From an uncultured Bacilli bacterium (GTDB taxonomy: Bacteria > Bacillota_I > Bacilli_A > RF39 > UBA660): 12,146 bases of DNA. The notes under the pieces are model-generated. The model was given only the letters and a program-made list of their open reading frames with translations, ran no database searches and was not told where the DNA came from. This document shows positions 1 through 7,009 of this stretch, in pieces; the stretch's first letter is position 1, and each line of letters begins with the position of its first letter. Position numbers and translations under genes: made by a program. The stretch covers positions 1 through 12,146 of the forward strand of contig CAKORV010000029.1 of assembly GCA_934101625.1 (NCBI GenBank). The letters are read 5' to 3'.

Positions 1-57
1 AACCTCATAAAAAGTTGGTTCATCAGTTCCTACGTCAAATTGTACAAATTTTGCCAT
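1..57 (-). CDS. 5' end of an unidentified minus-strand gene, cut by the window edge
   Basis: Reading leftward from ATG at 57 gives 19 uninterrupted codons, MAKFVQFDVGTDEPTFYEV, which continue past the window. A GGAG Shine-Dalgarno (66-69 on the plus strand) sits 8 nt before the start, and an extended -10 lies at 80-88. The gene is divergent from thrS. Nineteen residues are too few to assign a family, so no function is offered; the start and reading frame are the supported parts. Confidence 0.6.
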   Translation of the reverse strand, partial: MAKFVQFDVGTDEPTFYEV

Positions 58-79
58 AATATCAACTCCATACAATACA

Positions 80-88
80 ACTATAACA
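80..88 (-). promoter_or_regulatory. Extended -10 promoter for the left-edge minus-strand gene
   Basis: On the minus strand the sequence reads TGTTATAGT, an extended -10 (TGn plus TATAGT). It would start transcription near position 73, leaving a leader of about 16 nt that contains the GGAG ribosome site. No convincing -35 is seen. In the stretch from about 120 to 195 I see nothing beyond AT-rich sequence. Confidence 0.4.
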
Positions 89-195
89 TCTTTTTTACAG
101 AATTTATAGGAATATTACATAACTTTACAATGTTTATACTCATCGCATACAAATAAAAACATAATTAAAATTAGAGAAAAAATAATTAAACCCAC

Positions 196-223
196 TTGAA
201 AAATAATAAAAAAGTGATAGAAT
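196..223 (+). promoter_or_regulatory. Promoter of thrS T-box leader
   Basis: TTGAAA (196-201) is separated by 16 bp from TAGAAT (218-223), which is preceded by TG at 215-216, giving an extended -10. Transcription would begin near 230, just before the T-box Stem I. A closely similar block, GTGATA followed by A/T and TATA, precedes the tyrS leader, which supports both calls. Confidence 0.55.
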
Positions 224-231
224 TATACTTA

Positions 232-438
232 AGTTAAATGTTTTGATTAGGACATGGTTATAACTACTATTTTACAAAGCGAGTTGTGAATGGTGTAAGA
301 CAACTAAAATAAGTTATAGTTACTACCTATGAACAGGAACCGAAAGGAATTCCCGGTTAATAGCCGTTAAATAAATAAAGTAAAATAATGGATGGTACCG
401 TGTAAATATAAGCACTCCCTTTAAAGGGTGTGTTTTTT
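232..438 (+). promoter_or_regulatory. T-box riboswitch controlling thrS (Thr)
   Basis: A leader that senses uncharged tRNA-Thr and allows readthrough into thrS. Stem I is visible: TATAACT (259-265) pairs with AGTTATA (312-318), and the distal stem AGTTGT/ACAACT (282-287/300-305) closes a loop with the characteristic GGTGTAAG. The likely specifier is ACT at 322-324, followed by A; the adjacent ACC at 325-327 is also a Thr codon. The antiterminator (390-418) has GGA/UCC and GUGU/GCAC helices around the 7-nt bulge UGGUACC (393-399), which would pair with a tRNA ending in A73-CCA. The competing terminator (413-438) uses the same bases and ends in six Us. The Thr assignment agrees with the downstream gene. 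Confidence 0.92.
413..438 (+). terminator. T-box terminator of the thrS leader
   Basis: The self-complementary segment 413-432 (CACTCCCTTT then AAAGGGTGTG, one U-U mismatch) is followed by six Ts at 433-438. It overlaps the 3' strand of the antiterminator, so the two structures exclude each other. This is the standard arrangement of a T-box that regulates by transcription attenuation. Confidence 0.85.
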
Positions 439-466
439 ATTTAATTTAACTTGGAAGGAGAAAAAA

Positions 467-2230
467 ATGATAAATATTAAAGAAGATAGTGAATTAAATA
501 TTATGAATCACTCTTGTGCACATTTAATGGCACAAGCAATTAAACATCTATATCCAGAAGCAAAATTTTGGGTAGGACCTGTAATAGAAGATGGATTCTA
601 TTATGATGTTGACCTAGGAGATAAAGTTATTAAAGAAGAAGACTTACCTCTTATAGAAAAAGAAATGAAAAAAATAAGTAAAGATGGTAAAAGAATAGTT
701 AGACATGAAATTTCTAAATTAGAAGCATTAGAAATGTTTAAAGATGATCCTTACAAAATAGACTTAATTACAAGAATGGATGAAAATGAAAATGTAATTA
801 GTTGCTACACTCAAGGAGATTTTACTGATTTATGTCGTGGACCACATGTTGAAACTGTAAAAGAATTAAAACACTTTAAATTATTAAAAGTAAGTGGTGC
901 ATACTGGAAAGGTGACTCTAAAAATAAAATGCTTCAAAGAATATATGGAGTATGCTTTAAAACTGAAGAAGACTTACAAGAACATTTACAAAAACTAGAA
1001 GAAGCTAAAGAAAGAGATCACAGAAAAATTGGTAAAGATTTAAGTATCTTCATGAATAGTGATTTAGTAGGAAAAGGTATGCCACTTTGGTTACCAAATG
1101 GAGCAATTGTAAGAAAAGAATTAGAAAACTATATCTATGATAAAGAAAGAAAAATGGGATACAAACATGTATACACTCCTTGTGTTGGAACAGTAGATTT
1201 ATATAAAACATCAGGACACTGGGATCATTATAAAGAAAATATGTTCCCTATGATGAAAGTTGATGATGAGGAATTTGTATTAAGACCAATGAATTGTCCA
1301 CATCATATGTTAATTTATGGAAATGAATTACATTCATATAGAGATTTACCTATAAGAATTGGAGAATTTGCAACTGATTTTAGATACGAAGCTAGTGGAG
1401 CAGTAAAAGGTCTTGAAAGAGTAAGATGTATGTGTCAAAATGATGCACATTTATTTGTAACACCAGAACAAATTAAAGATGAATTTAAAAAAGTAGTATC
1501 TCTTATATTAGATGTTTATAAAGATTTTGGATTTAAGGATTATTCATTTAGATTATCACTAAGAGATCCAGAAGATAAAGAAAAATATTTTGATGATGAT
1601 GAAATGTGGAATACAGCTGAAAATAAGTTAAGAGAAGTTTTAAATGAATTAAATGTCCCTTATATTGAAGCTATTGGTGAAGCAGCATTCTATGGACCAA
1701 AACTAGATGTTGAAGTTAAACCAGCTGTTGGCCCAGAAGTAACATTATCAACATGTCAATTGGATTTCTTATTACCAAGAAGATTTGAATTAACATATAT
1801 AGATAAAGATGGAAGTAAAAAAACTCCAGTAGTTTTACACCGCGCTATATTTGGAACATTTGATAGATTTACTGCATTCCTAATGGAAGAAACAAAAGGT
1901 GCATTCCCACTTTGGTTAAGTCCGGTTCAAGTTAATGTAATACCAGTTAATAATGAATATCATGCTGAATATGCTAAAAAAGTATTTGATGAATTAAATA
2001 ATCTTGGAATAAGAGTTAATTTAGATGATAGAAATGAAAAACTATCTTATAAAATGAGAGAAAGCCAAAGTAAAAAAATACCTCTAACTTTAATCTTAGG
2101 AGATAAAGAAAGAGCTGATGTTTCTATAAGTTATAGAAAATTTGGCTCACAAGAAACATATACACTAAGTAAAGAAGAATTTATTAATAAAGTAAGTGAA
2201 TGCATTAAAAATAAAGAGTACAATTTATAG
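467..2230 (+). CDS. thrS: Threonyl-tRNA synthetase lacking the TGS domain
   Basis: Charges tRNA-Thr with threonine in the cytoplasm. The start is ATG 467, 6 nt after a GAAGGAG ribosome site; an in-frame GTG at 428 lies inside the leader terminator and is not the start. The 587-residue protein begins directly in the editing domain: H15 and H19 (HSCAH) plus C123 and H127 (CRGPH) are its zinc-like motif. The class II core follows, with catalytic zinc ligands C277 (NCPHH), H328 (NDAH) and H458 (LHRAIFG), motif 2 near 297-308 and motif 3 near 458-468. The anticodon-binding domain occupies about 485-587. Typical bacterial ThrRS is near 640 residues, and the missing piece is the N-terminal TGS domain of about 60 residues. 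It is not hidden upstream, because the T-box terminator lies there. Confidence 0.97.
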   Translation: MINIKEDSELNIMNHSCAHLMAQAIKHLYPEAKFWVGPVIEDGFYYDVDLGDKVIKEEDLPLIEKEMKKISKDGKRIVRHEISKLEALEMFKDDPYKIDLITRMDENENVISCYTQGDFTDLCRGPHVETVKELKHFKLLKVSGAYWKGDSKNKMLQRIYGVCFKTEEDLQEHLQKLEEAKERDHRKIGKDLSIFMNSDLVGKGMPLWLPNGAIVRKELENYIYDKERKMGYKHVYTPCVGTVDLYKTSGHWDHYKENMFPMMKVDDEEFVLRPMNCPHHMLIYGNELHSYRDLPIRIGEFATDFRYEASGAVKGLERVRCMCQNDAHLFVTPEQIKDEFKKVVSLILDVYKDFGFKDYSFRLSLRDPEDKEKYFDDDEMWNTAENKLREVLNELNVPYIEAIGEAAFYGPKLDVEVKPAVGPEVTLSTCQLDFLLPRRFELTYIDKDGSKKTPVVLHRAIFGTFDRFTAFLMEETKGAFPLWLSPVQVNVIPVNNEYHAEYAKKVFDELNNLGIRVNLDDRNEKLSYKMRESQSKKIPLTLILGDKERADVSISYRKFGSQETYTLSKEEFINKVSECIKNKEYNL

Positions 2231-2258
2231 TTGCAAAAATAATAAAATGTGATAAACT
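2231..2258 (+). promoter_or_regulatory. Promoter of tyrS T-box leader
   Basis: TTGCAA (2231-2236) is separated by 16 bp from TAAACT (2253-2258), which is preceded by TGA to make an extended -10. The -35 begins right after the thrS stop codon. No intrinsic terminator is seen between thrS and this point, so some thrS transcripts may read through into the tyrS leader. Confidence 0.45.
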
Positions 2259-2263
2259 ATAAG

Positions 2264-2450
2264 TAATGAACTAAGATTAATAATTAGTAGTTTATAATTA
2301 TATTTTTAGAGAGTTAGTGGTTGGTGAAAACTAATAGTTAGTTATAAATGAATTACATATTATGAGTTCAATCGCTAATCGCGTTATAAATATGAGAAGA
2401 AATTAAGGTGGTACCACGAGTGAATCTCGTCCTTTGGGTATCACTTTTTT
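2264..2450 (+). promoter_or_regulatory. T-box riboswitch controlling tyrS (Tyr)
   Basis: Senses uncharged tRNA-Tyr. GAACT near 2268 pairs with AGTTC near 2364 at the base of Stem I, and a TATAATTA/TAGTTATA helix lies above the specifier loop. The distal loop contains GGTTGGTGAAAA. The specifier is TAC (2354-2356), a Tyr codon, followed by A. The antiterminator (2405-2434) is canonical: AAGG/CCTT, the 7-nt bulge TGGTACC (2409-2415), then the ACGAG/CTCGT hairpin. An imperfect competing hairpin from 2419 to 2445 runs into six Ts (2445-2450). The bulge UGGU implies an A73 discriminator. The identity is confirmed by the tyrS gene that follows. Confidence 0.93.
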
Positions 2451-2466
2451 ATTTTAGGAGGGAAAA

Positions 2467-3678
2467 ATGACATTATATGAAGATTTAAAATGGAGAGGAT
2501 TAATAAAAGATGTCGCAGGAGAAAAATTAGAAGATATCTTAAATGGAAAACCCATTACTTTTTACTGGGGTACTGATCCAACTGCAGACAGTTTACATAT
2601 CGGACATTATTCATCATTAGTTACTGCAAAAAGACTTGCAAATTATGGACATCACCCAATACTTTTATGTGGGGGTTCAACAGGATTAATTGGAGATCCT
2701 AGACCAACAGCTGAAAGAGAAATATTACCAGTGGAAACAATTAGAAATAATATTGAAGGAATAAAAAATCAAATTGATAAAATATTTGATGGAAAAGCAG
2801 AATTAGTTAACAATTATGATTGGACTAAAGACTATACATATCTTGAATTCTTAAGAGATATAGGAAAATATATAAATGTAAATTACATGCTAGGTAAAGA
2901 TATAATATCTAGAAGACTTGAAACAGGTATTACTTATGCTGAATTTTCTTACATGCTTCTTCAGGGATATGACTTTATGTGGTTATATGAACACAAAAAT
3001 TGTATTTTGCAATGTGAAGGTAGTGACCAATGGGGTAATATCACAACAGGTATAGAACTAATTAGAAAGAAACTTAATAAAGAAGCATATGGATTTACTA
3101 TGCCATTAATACTAGATGCTAATGGAAATAAATTCGGTAAAAGTGAAGGTAATGCTCTATGGCTTGATAAAAATAAAACAAGTCCATTTGAAATATATCA
3201 GTATCTAATTAATAGTGATGATTCTAAAGTAGAAGAATATTTAAAAGTATTTACATTCTTAACAAAGGATGAAATTGATAACATAATGCTTAAACAAAAT
3301 GAAAAACCAGAACTAAGAATCGCACAAAAAGCCTTAGCATACGAAGTAGTTAAAGATTTACATGGAGTAGAAGAAGCAGAATTAGCTAAAACAAAAAGTG
3401 AAGACATATTTAATAATAAAGGAAACTCTGCTAACACAGAAAAGAAAAATATAGATAAAAATCTAATTGAAAATGGTATTAACATCCTAGATTTATTAAT
3501 GTTAACTGAACTTTTTGAATCAAAATCTGATGCAAGAAGAATGGTTGAACAAAATGCAGTAAGTTTAAACAATGAAAAGATAACTGATAAAGATAAGATT
3601 ATAACTTTAAATGATTTTAAAGACAATGAATTACTTATTCAAAAAGGTAAAAAGAAATTTATAAAATTAGTAATTTAG
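2467..3678 (+). CDS. tyrS: Tyrosyl-tRNA synthetase
   Basis: Charges tRNA-Tyr with tyrosine in the cytoplasm. The 403-residue length is normal for the bacterial TyrS type (about 400-425). The class I Rossmann core carries HIGH at 44-47 and the KMSKS-equivalent KFGKS at 222-226. Tyrosine-pocket residues include Y33, the QGYDF segment (166-170) and GSDQW (185-189). The C-terminal 65 residues (about 338-400) form an S4-type RNA-binding domain, with the segment around SDARRMV. The ATG at 2467 follows an AGGAGGG ribosome site by 4 nt. It is transcribed from its own T-box leader, and a terminator overlaps the stop codon. Confidence 0.97.
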   Translation: MTLYEDLKWRGLIKDVAGEKLEDILNGKPITFYWGTDPTADSLHIGHYSSLVTAKRLANYGHHPILLCGGSTGLIGDPRPTAEREILPVETIRNNIEGIKNQIDKIFDGKAELVNNYDWTKDYTYLEFLRDIGKYINVNYMLGKDIISRRLETGITYAEFSYMLLQGYDFMWLYEHKNCILQCEGSDQWGNITTGIELIRKKLNKEAYGFTMPLILDANGNKFGKSEGNALWLDKNKTSPFEIYQYLINSDDSKVEEYLKVFTFLTKDEIDNIMLKQNEKPELRIAQKALAYEVVKDLHGVEEAELAKTKSEDIFNNKGNSANTEKKNIDKNLIENGINILDLLMLTELFESKSDARRMVEQNAVSLNNEKITDKDKIITLNDFKDNELLIQKGKKKFIKLVI

Positions 3679-3701
3679 ATATGTTTAATCATATCTTTTT
3701 T
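3677..3701 (+). terminator. Intrinsic terminator of tyrS
   Basis: AGATATG (3677-3683) pairs perfectly with CATATCT (3690-3696) across a 6-nt loop and runs into a T tract. It overlaps the tyrS TAG stop codon and separates tyrS from the next operon. Confidence 0.85.
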
Positions 3702-3711
3702 CTTTTTCTCA

Positions 3712-3720
3712 TGCTATAAT
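3712..3720 (+). promoter_or_regulatory. Extended -10 promoter of the five-gene operon
   Basis: TGCTATAAT is a perfect extended -10 located between the tyrS terminator and the ATP-grasp gene. The -35 position is an ill-matched T-rich stretch, so the promoter probably leans on the extended -10. It is the only clear promoter before the terminator at 8060 and would drive all five genes from 3744 to 8056. Confidence 0.55.
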
Positions 3721-3743
3721 AAATACTATATGAAAGGATTAAT

Positions 3744-4757
3744 ATGAAAATAAAATATGTTTTAAAAAAACTTAAAAATATGAGATATAAAGAATTATTT
3801 AATAAAGCAGAAGAAATAGGTAAAAAAGTAAATAAAAGTAAATATAGTATTCTATTTGATATGACTAAGTGTGCTTTAAAATATGGAAGTGGATATATGG
3901 ATTACTTTGAATTTGAATTTTATCTACTTAATGATGAAGAAAGAAGTACATATTTAACTGGTAGAATAAATAATGAAATAATAAAAAAATATAATAATAA
4001 AGAATATTGGCATTTATTTAGTGATAAAACTGAATTTAATAAATTGTTTAAAGAATATTTAGGAAGAGAATACCTTGATTTAAGAACATCAACTTTTAAA
4101 GAATTTAAAGAATTTATATCTAGTAAAGATAAAATAATAGCTAAACCAATAGATGCATGTGGTGGTAAAGGAATAGATGTTATAGAAATAGATAAAACTA
4201 AATTAAAAAATGAATACAATGTATTAAAAATATATAATAAGATAATTAAAAATGAACAGTTTTTAGTAGAAGAATATATTATTCAGAATAGTAAAATAAA
4301 TGAACTTTATAATGGAAGTGTAAACTCACTTAGAATATTAACATTTTTAGATGATAATGGTGAAGTACACATAATGAATAGCATATTAAAAATAGGTAAT
4401 AGTGGTAATGTAGATAACTTTAGTAGTGGTGGAATGTATACATTTGTTAATGATGAAGGTGTAGTATATGTTCCTGCGATAGATGAAAAAGGTAACATAT
4501 ATAGTAAACATCCTATAACTAAAGAAAACATATTAGGCTTTCACATTCCTAATTATAGATATGTTTTACCATTCGTAACACATTTAGCCAAAATAGTTCC
4601 TGAAGTAAGATACATTGGTTGGGATATAGTAATAACTGAAAAAAGCATACTTGTAATCGAAGGAAATGAATATCCAGGTATATTTCAAGTTAAACCAAGT
4701 ATAAGTGGTATAAAAAAAGGAGATTTACCAAAATATAAAAAATATATGAAATTATAG
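3744..4757 (+). CDS. ATP-grasp ligase, sugar-transfer-associated type
   Basis: Predicted ATP-dependent ligase of 337 residues resembling the sugar-transfer-associated ATP-grasp family, often found near exopolysaccharide and cell-envelope glycan genes. The ATP-grasp core starts near residue 130: the glycine-rich loop is KPIDACGGKGI (134-144), an adenine-contacting VEEYI lies at 175-179, and the metal-binding end is GWDIVI (292-297) followed by VIEGNEYPG (304-312). Residues 1-110 are a basic and helical extension without an obvious domain. No signal peptide is seen, so it is cytoplasmic. AAAGGA lies 5 nt before ATG 3744. The substrate is not deducible; its operon with lipid-carrier genes suggests an envelope role. 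Confidence 0.8.
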   Translation: MKIKYVLKKLKNMRYKELFNKAEEIGKKVNKSKYSILFDMTKCALKYGSGYMDYFEFEFYLLNDEERSTYLTGRINNEIIKKYNNKEYWHLFSDKTEFNKLFKEYLGREYLDLRTSTFKEFKEFISSKDKIIAKPIDACGGKGIDVIEIDKTKLKNEYNVLKIYNKIIKNEQFLVEEYIIQNSKINELYNGSVNSLRILTFLDDNGEVHIMNSILKIGNSGNVDNFSSGGMYTFVNDEGVVYVPAIDEKGNIYSKHPITKENILGFHIPNYRYVLPFVTHLAKIVPEVRYIGWDIVITEKSILVIEGNEYPGIFQVKPSISGIKKGDLPKYKKYMKL

Positions 4758-4765
4758 GTGATAAT

Positions 4766-5518
4766 ATGAATTTATTAATAGTTTTACTACTAAGCATACT
4801 TTCTATTATATTTCTATTAATTGGGACTATAATAGTATTTAATACACATAATAGTAAAAAAGTAATGACTCTTAGTGTATCATTAGGATTTGTAGTATTA
4901 ATACTTTTAGGTGTAATTCACTTACTTCCTGATGCATACGAATTTTTTAGAGAAATATATACTAAAGAAAAAAGTATACTTATTATGAGCATATCTACAT
5001 TAGTAGGGTTTCTTATAATACTTGTACTTGATTTATTAGGTGGTCATCATGATGAAGAGGGACACCATAACAAAGAGAACTTTAAACATGTTTCAATAAT
5101 AACATGTATATTCTTAGTAGTTCATAATTTTATTGAAGGAATGAGCATATATAGTAGCGTACTTCTTAATTATAAAACAGCACTTTTATTAACTATTGGA
5201 ATAGGTCTTCATAACATACCATTAGGTTTTACATTATCAAGTACATTTAATAAAAATCATAGTAAAGCTAAAACAGTATTATATATTATATTTATAGGTA
5301 TATCTTATTTATTTGGAGCCTTAACAGCATTTATATTTGAAGATATATTTATGAATCCTTTGATATTAGGAATAGCCTTAACATTCACTTTTGGTATGAT
5401 ACTTTATATTGCATTGTTTGAATTCTTACCTATGATAATTAGTAGTGATGAAAAGAAAATGAAATATATAGGTATAATATCTGGAATAGTTTTAATGTTA
5501 TTAACATTATTTTTGTAG
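4766..5518 (+). CDS. ZIP-family metal (zinc) transporter
   Basis: A 250-residue integral membrane protein with eight hydrophobic segments (about 2-25, 34-55, 70-92, 107-130, 137-160, 170-192, 197-220, 230-250), the ZIP fold. A His-rich loop GGHHDEEGHH (92-101) sits between TM3 and TM4. TM4 holds HNFIEG (120-125) and TM5 holds HNIPLG (149-154), matching the paired metal-binding motifs HNFPEG and HNIPEG; the second Glu is replaced by Leu, which is unusual. TM2 carries HLLPDA (52-57), also typical. It probably imports Zn2+ or another divalent metal. AGGTG overlaps the upstream stop codon, and the gap to the ATP-grasp gene is 8 bp, so the two are co-transcribed. Confidence 0.88.
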   Translation: MNLLIVLLLSILSIIFLLIGTIIVFNTHNSKKVMTLSVSLGFVVLILLGVIHLLPDAYEFFREIYTKEKSILIMSISTLVGFLIILVLDLLGGHHDEEGHHNKENFKHVSIITCIFLVVHNFIEGMSIYSSVLLNYKTALLLTIGIGLHNIPLGFTLSSTFNKNHSKAKTVLYIIFIGISYLFGALTAFIFEDIFMNPLILGIALTFTFGMILYIALFEFLPMIISSDEKKMKYIGIISGIVLMLLTLFL

Positions 5519-5526
5519 GAGATTAT

Positions 5527-6150
5527 ATGGACAAATTTATTAAACATAACAAATATTATTTAATTACTCTTCTTATATTATTAATAGTATTTATGATAAC
5601 TAAGTTATATTTTAGTGATTATATAAATAAAATAGATATAAGTGTAGCAAACTTTATTACTAAGAAAGTTGTTAACAATAATTTGACAAGTGGTATCAAG
5701 TTATTAACACATTTAGGTAGTTCTGTAGTGTTAATAAGTATAACTTTATTAACATTATTAATAATAAAAGATAAAGGATATTTCATGAATATATCACTTA
5801 ACTTAGCACTTTCATTCATATTAAGTGTACTTTACAAAAATTTTATAAAAAGAGAAAGACCAGGTGTAAATTTGATTAAAAAACCAAGTGACTATTCTTT
5901 TCCAAGTGGTCATACCATGTGTTCAGTTGCTTTTTATGGTTTCTTAATATACTTAGTAAATAAAAATATAAAAAATAAATATATAAAAATAGCATTAAAT
6001 ATACTATTTTCACTAGTTATACTAATCGTCCCATTTACTAGAATTTACTTAGGAGTTCATTATTTGAGTGATGTACTAATGGGTGCATTACTAGGATTTA
6101 TTTCACTTATGATGTACATCAACTATGTTGAAAAGGAGAATATATTATGA
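5527..6150 (+). CDS. PAP2-family membrane phosphatase (likely C55-PP or lipid phosphatase)
   Basis: A 207-residue membrane protein with the full PAP2 signature: K104-x6-R111-P112 (KNFIKRERP), P126-S-G-H129, and T171-R-x3-G176-x-H178-x3-D182, the last with Thr replacing the usual Ser of SRxxxGxHxxxD. The active site faces outside the membrane in this family, which includes undecaprenyl-pyrophosphate phosphatases (BcrC/PgpB types) and other lipid-phosphate phosphatases. AGGAG overlaps the preceding stop codon by 2 nt, and its own stop overlaps the next ATG as ATGA. The coupling to a DUF368 gene favours a role in recycling the undecaprenyl carrier, but phosphatidylglycerophosphate phosphatase activity cannot be excluded. 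Confidence 0.87.
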   Translation: MDKFIKHNKYYLITLLILLIVFMITKLYFSDYINKIDISVANFITKKVVNNNLTSGIKLLTHLGSSVVLISITLLTLLIIKDKGYFMNISLNLALSFILSVLYKNFIKRERPGVNLIKKPSDYSFPSGHTMCSVAFYGFLIYLVNKNIKNKYIKIALNILFSLVILIVPFTRIYLGVHYLSDVLMGALLGFISLMMYINYVEKENIL

Positions 6151-6992
6151 AAAAAGGATTAATTTTATTTTTAAAAGGTATAGTATTAGGTATAGCATTT
6201 ATTATTCCCGGAGTAAGTGGTGGAACTTTAGCTGTTTTGCTAGGAATTTATGAAGAATTACTTGATAAAGTTAGTAACTTTTACAAAAGCAAAAAGAACT
6301 TTATCGATACTGTTAAATATATGTTACCTCTTGGTATGGGTGTGTTAGCTTCAATTGCTATATGCGCTAAAATAATTGGTATAGGTTTAGAAAAGGCACC
6401 AATAGTAACTCTATTAATTTTCTTAGGCCTTATAATAGGTGGTTTACCAAAATTGTTTAAAGGAGCATCAAAAAAGCCTGGTATAAAAGAAATTATATTT
6501 ATGTTAATTGGTATTGTACTTGTAGTAGTAATGGCACTTATGGACAAAAGTGGCACAACAGTAACATTAGCTAATATGGATACTAAAGGATATATATTGT
6601 TATTCTTAGTTGGTATGATTGCATCAGCTACAATGGTAATCCCAGGTATAAGTGGTTCTTTCACTCTTATGTTATTAGGTTACTATGAACCAGTTTTAGG
6701 AGTAGTAAATAATATAGTTGCTTTAACTAATTTAAAGCAAAACATCCTTATAATGATACCTTTCTTAATAGGAGTAATATTGGGTATAATTTTAATATCT
6801 AAAATAATAAATTACTTACTTAAGAAATATCCAAATGAAGTGTATTATGCAATATTAGGTTTTGTACTATCATCAGTATTTAGTGTATTCTATCAAGTGT
6901 TTACTTATGATTTTAACTTAACACATCTAATTATTGGATTAATTCTAATGATTATAAACTCTATATTAATTTCTAAAGTATTTAAAGATTAA
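6147..6992 (+). CDS. DUF368 membrane protein, PopT-type undecaprenyl-phosphate translocase
   Basis: A 281-residue polytopic membrane protein with the duplicated DUF368 hallmark: IPGVSGGT (20-27) in the N-terminal half and IPGISGS (165-171) in the second half, at equivalent places in two similar bundles. DUF368 proteins such as PopT have been shown to return undecaprenyl phosphate to the cytoplasmic face of the membrane, permitting reuse in peptidoglycan and teichoic acid synthesis. The function here is transferred by family. AAGGAGA lies within the 3' end of the PAP2 gene, and the start overlaps its stop by 4 bp (ATGA), implying translational coupling. Confidence 0.87.
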   Translation: MKKGLILFLKGIVLGIAFIIPGVSGGTLAVLLGIYEELLDKVSNFYKSKKNFIDTVKYMLPLGMGVLASIAICAKIIGIGLEKAPIVTLLIFLGLIIGGLPKLFKGASKKPGIKEIIFMLIGIVLVVVMALMDKSGTTVTLANMDTKGYILLFLVGMIASATMVIPGISGSFTLMLLGYYEPVLGVVNNIVALTNLKQNILIMIPFLIGVILGIILISKIINYLLKKYPNEVYYAILGFVLSSVFSVFYQVFTYDFNLTHLIIGLILMIINSILISKVFKD

Positions 6993-7009
6993 ATTTTTAA
7001 GGTGGTACT

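Noticed and set aside
428..466. Upstream GTG start for thrS, adding 13 residues
   Set aside because: It lies inside the T-box terminator stem, has no ribosome site, and GAAGGAG sits right before ATG 467.
3198..3626. 142-codon minus-strand frame within tyrS, and similar antisense frames in 3920-4219, 4307-4531, 5619-5819, 6281-6664, 7387-7599 and 9793-10014
   Set aside because: All lie opposite clear coding sequence, have low-complexity composition set by the sense codons, and lack ribosome sites.
6999..7008. AAGGTGGTAC resembling a T-box core before the zinc-ribbon gene
   Set aside because: It is just the ribosome-binding site; there is no stem I, specifier or terminator and only 17 bp of intergenic space.
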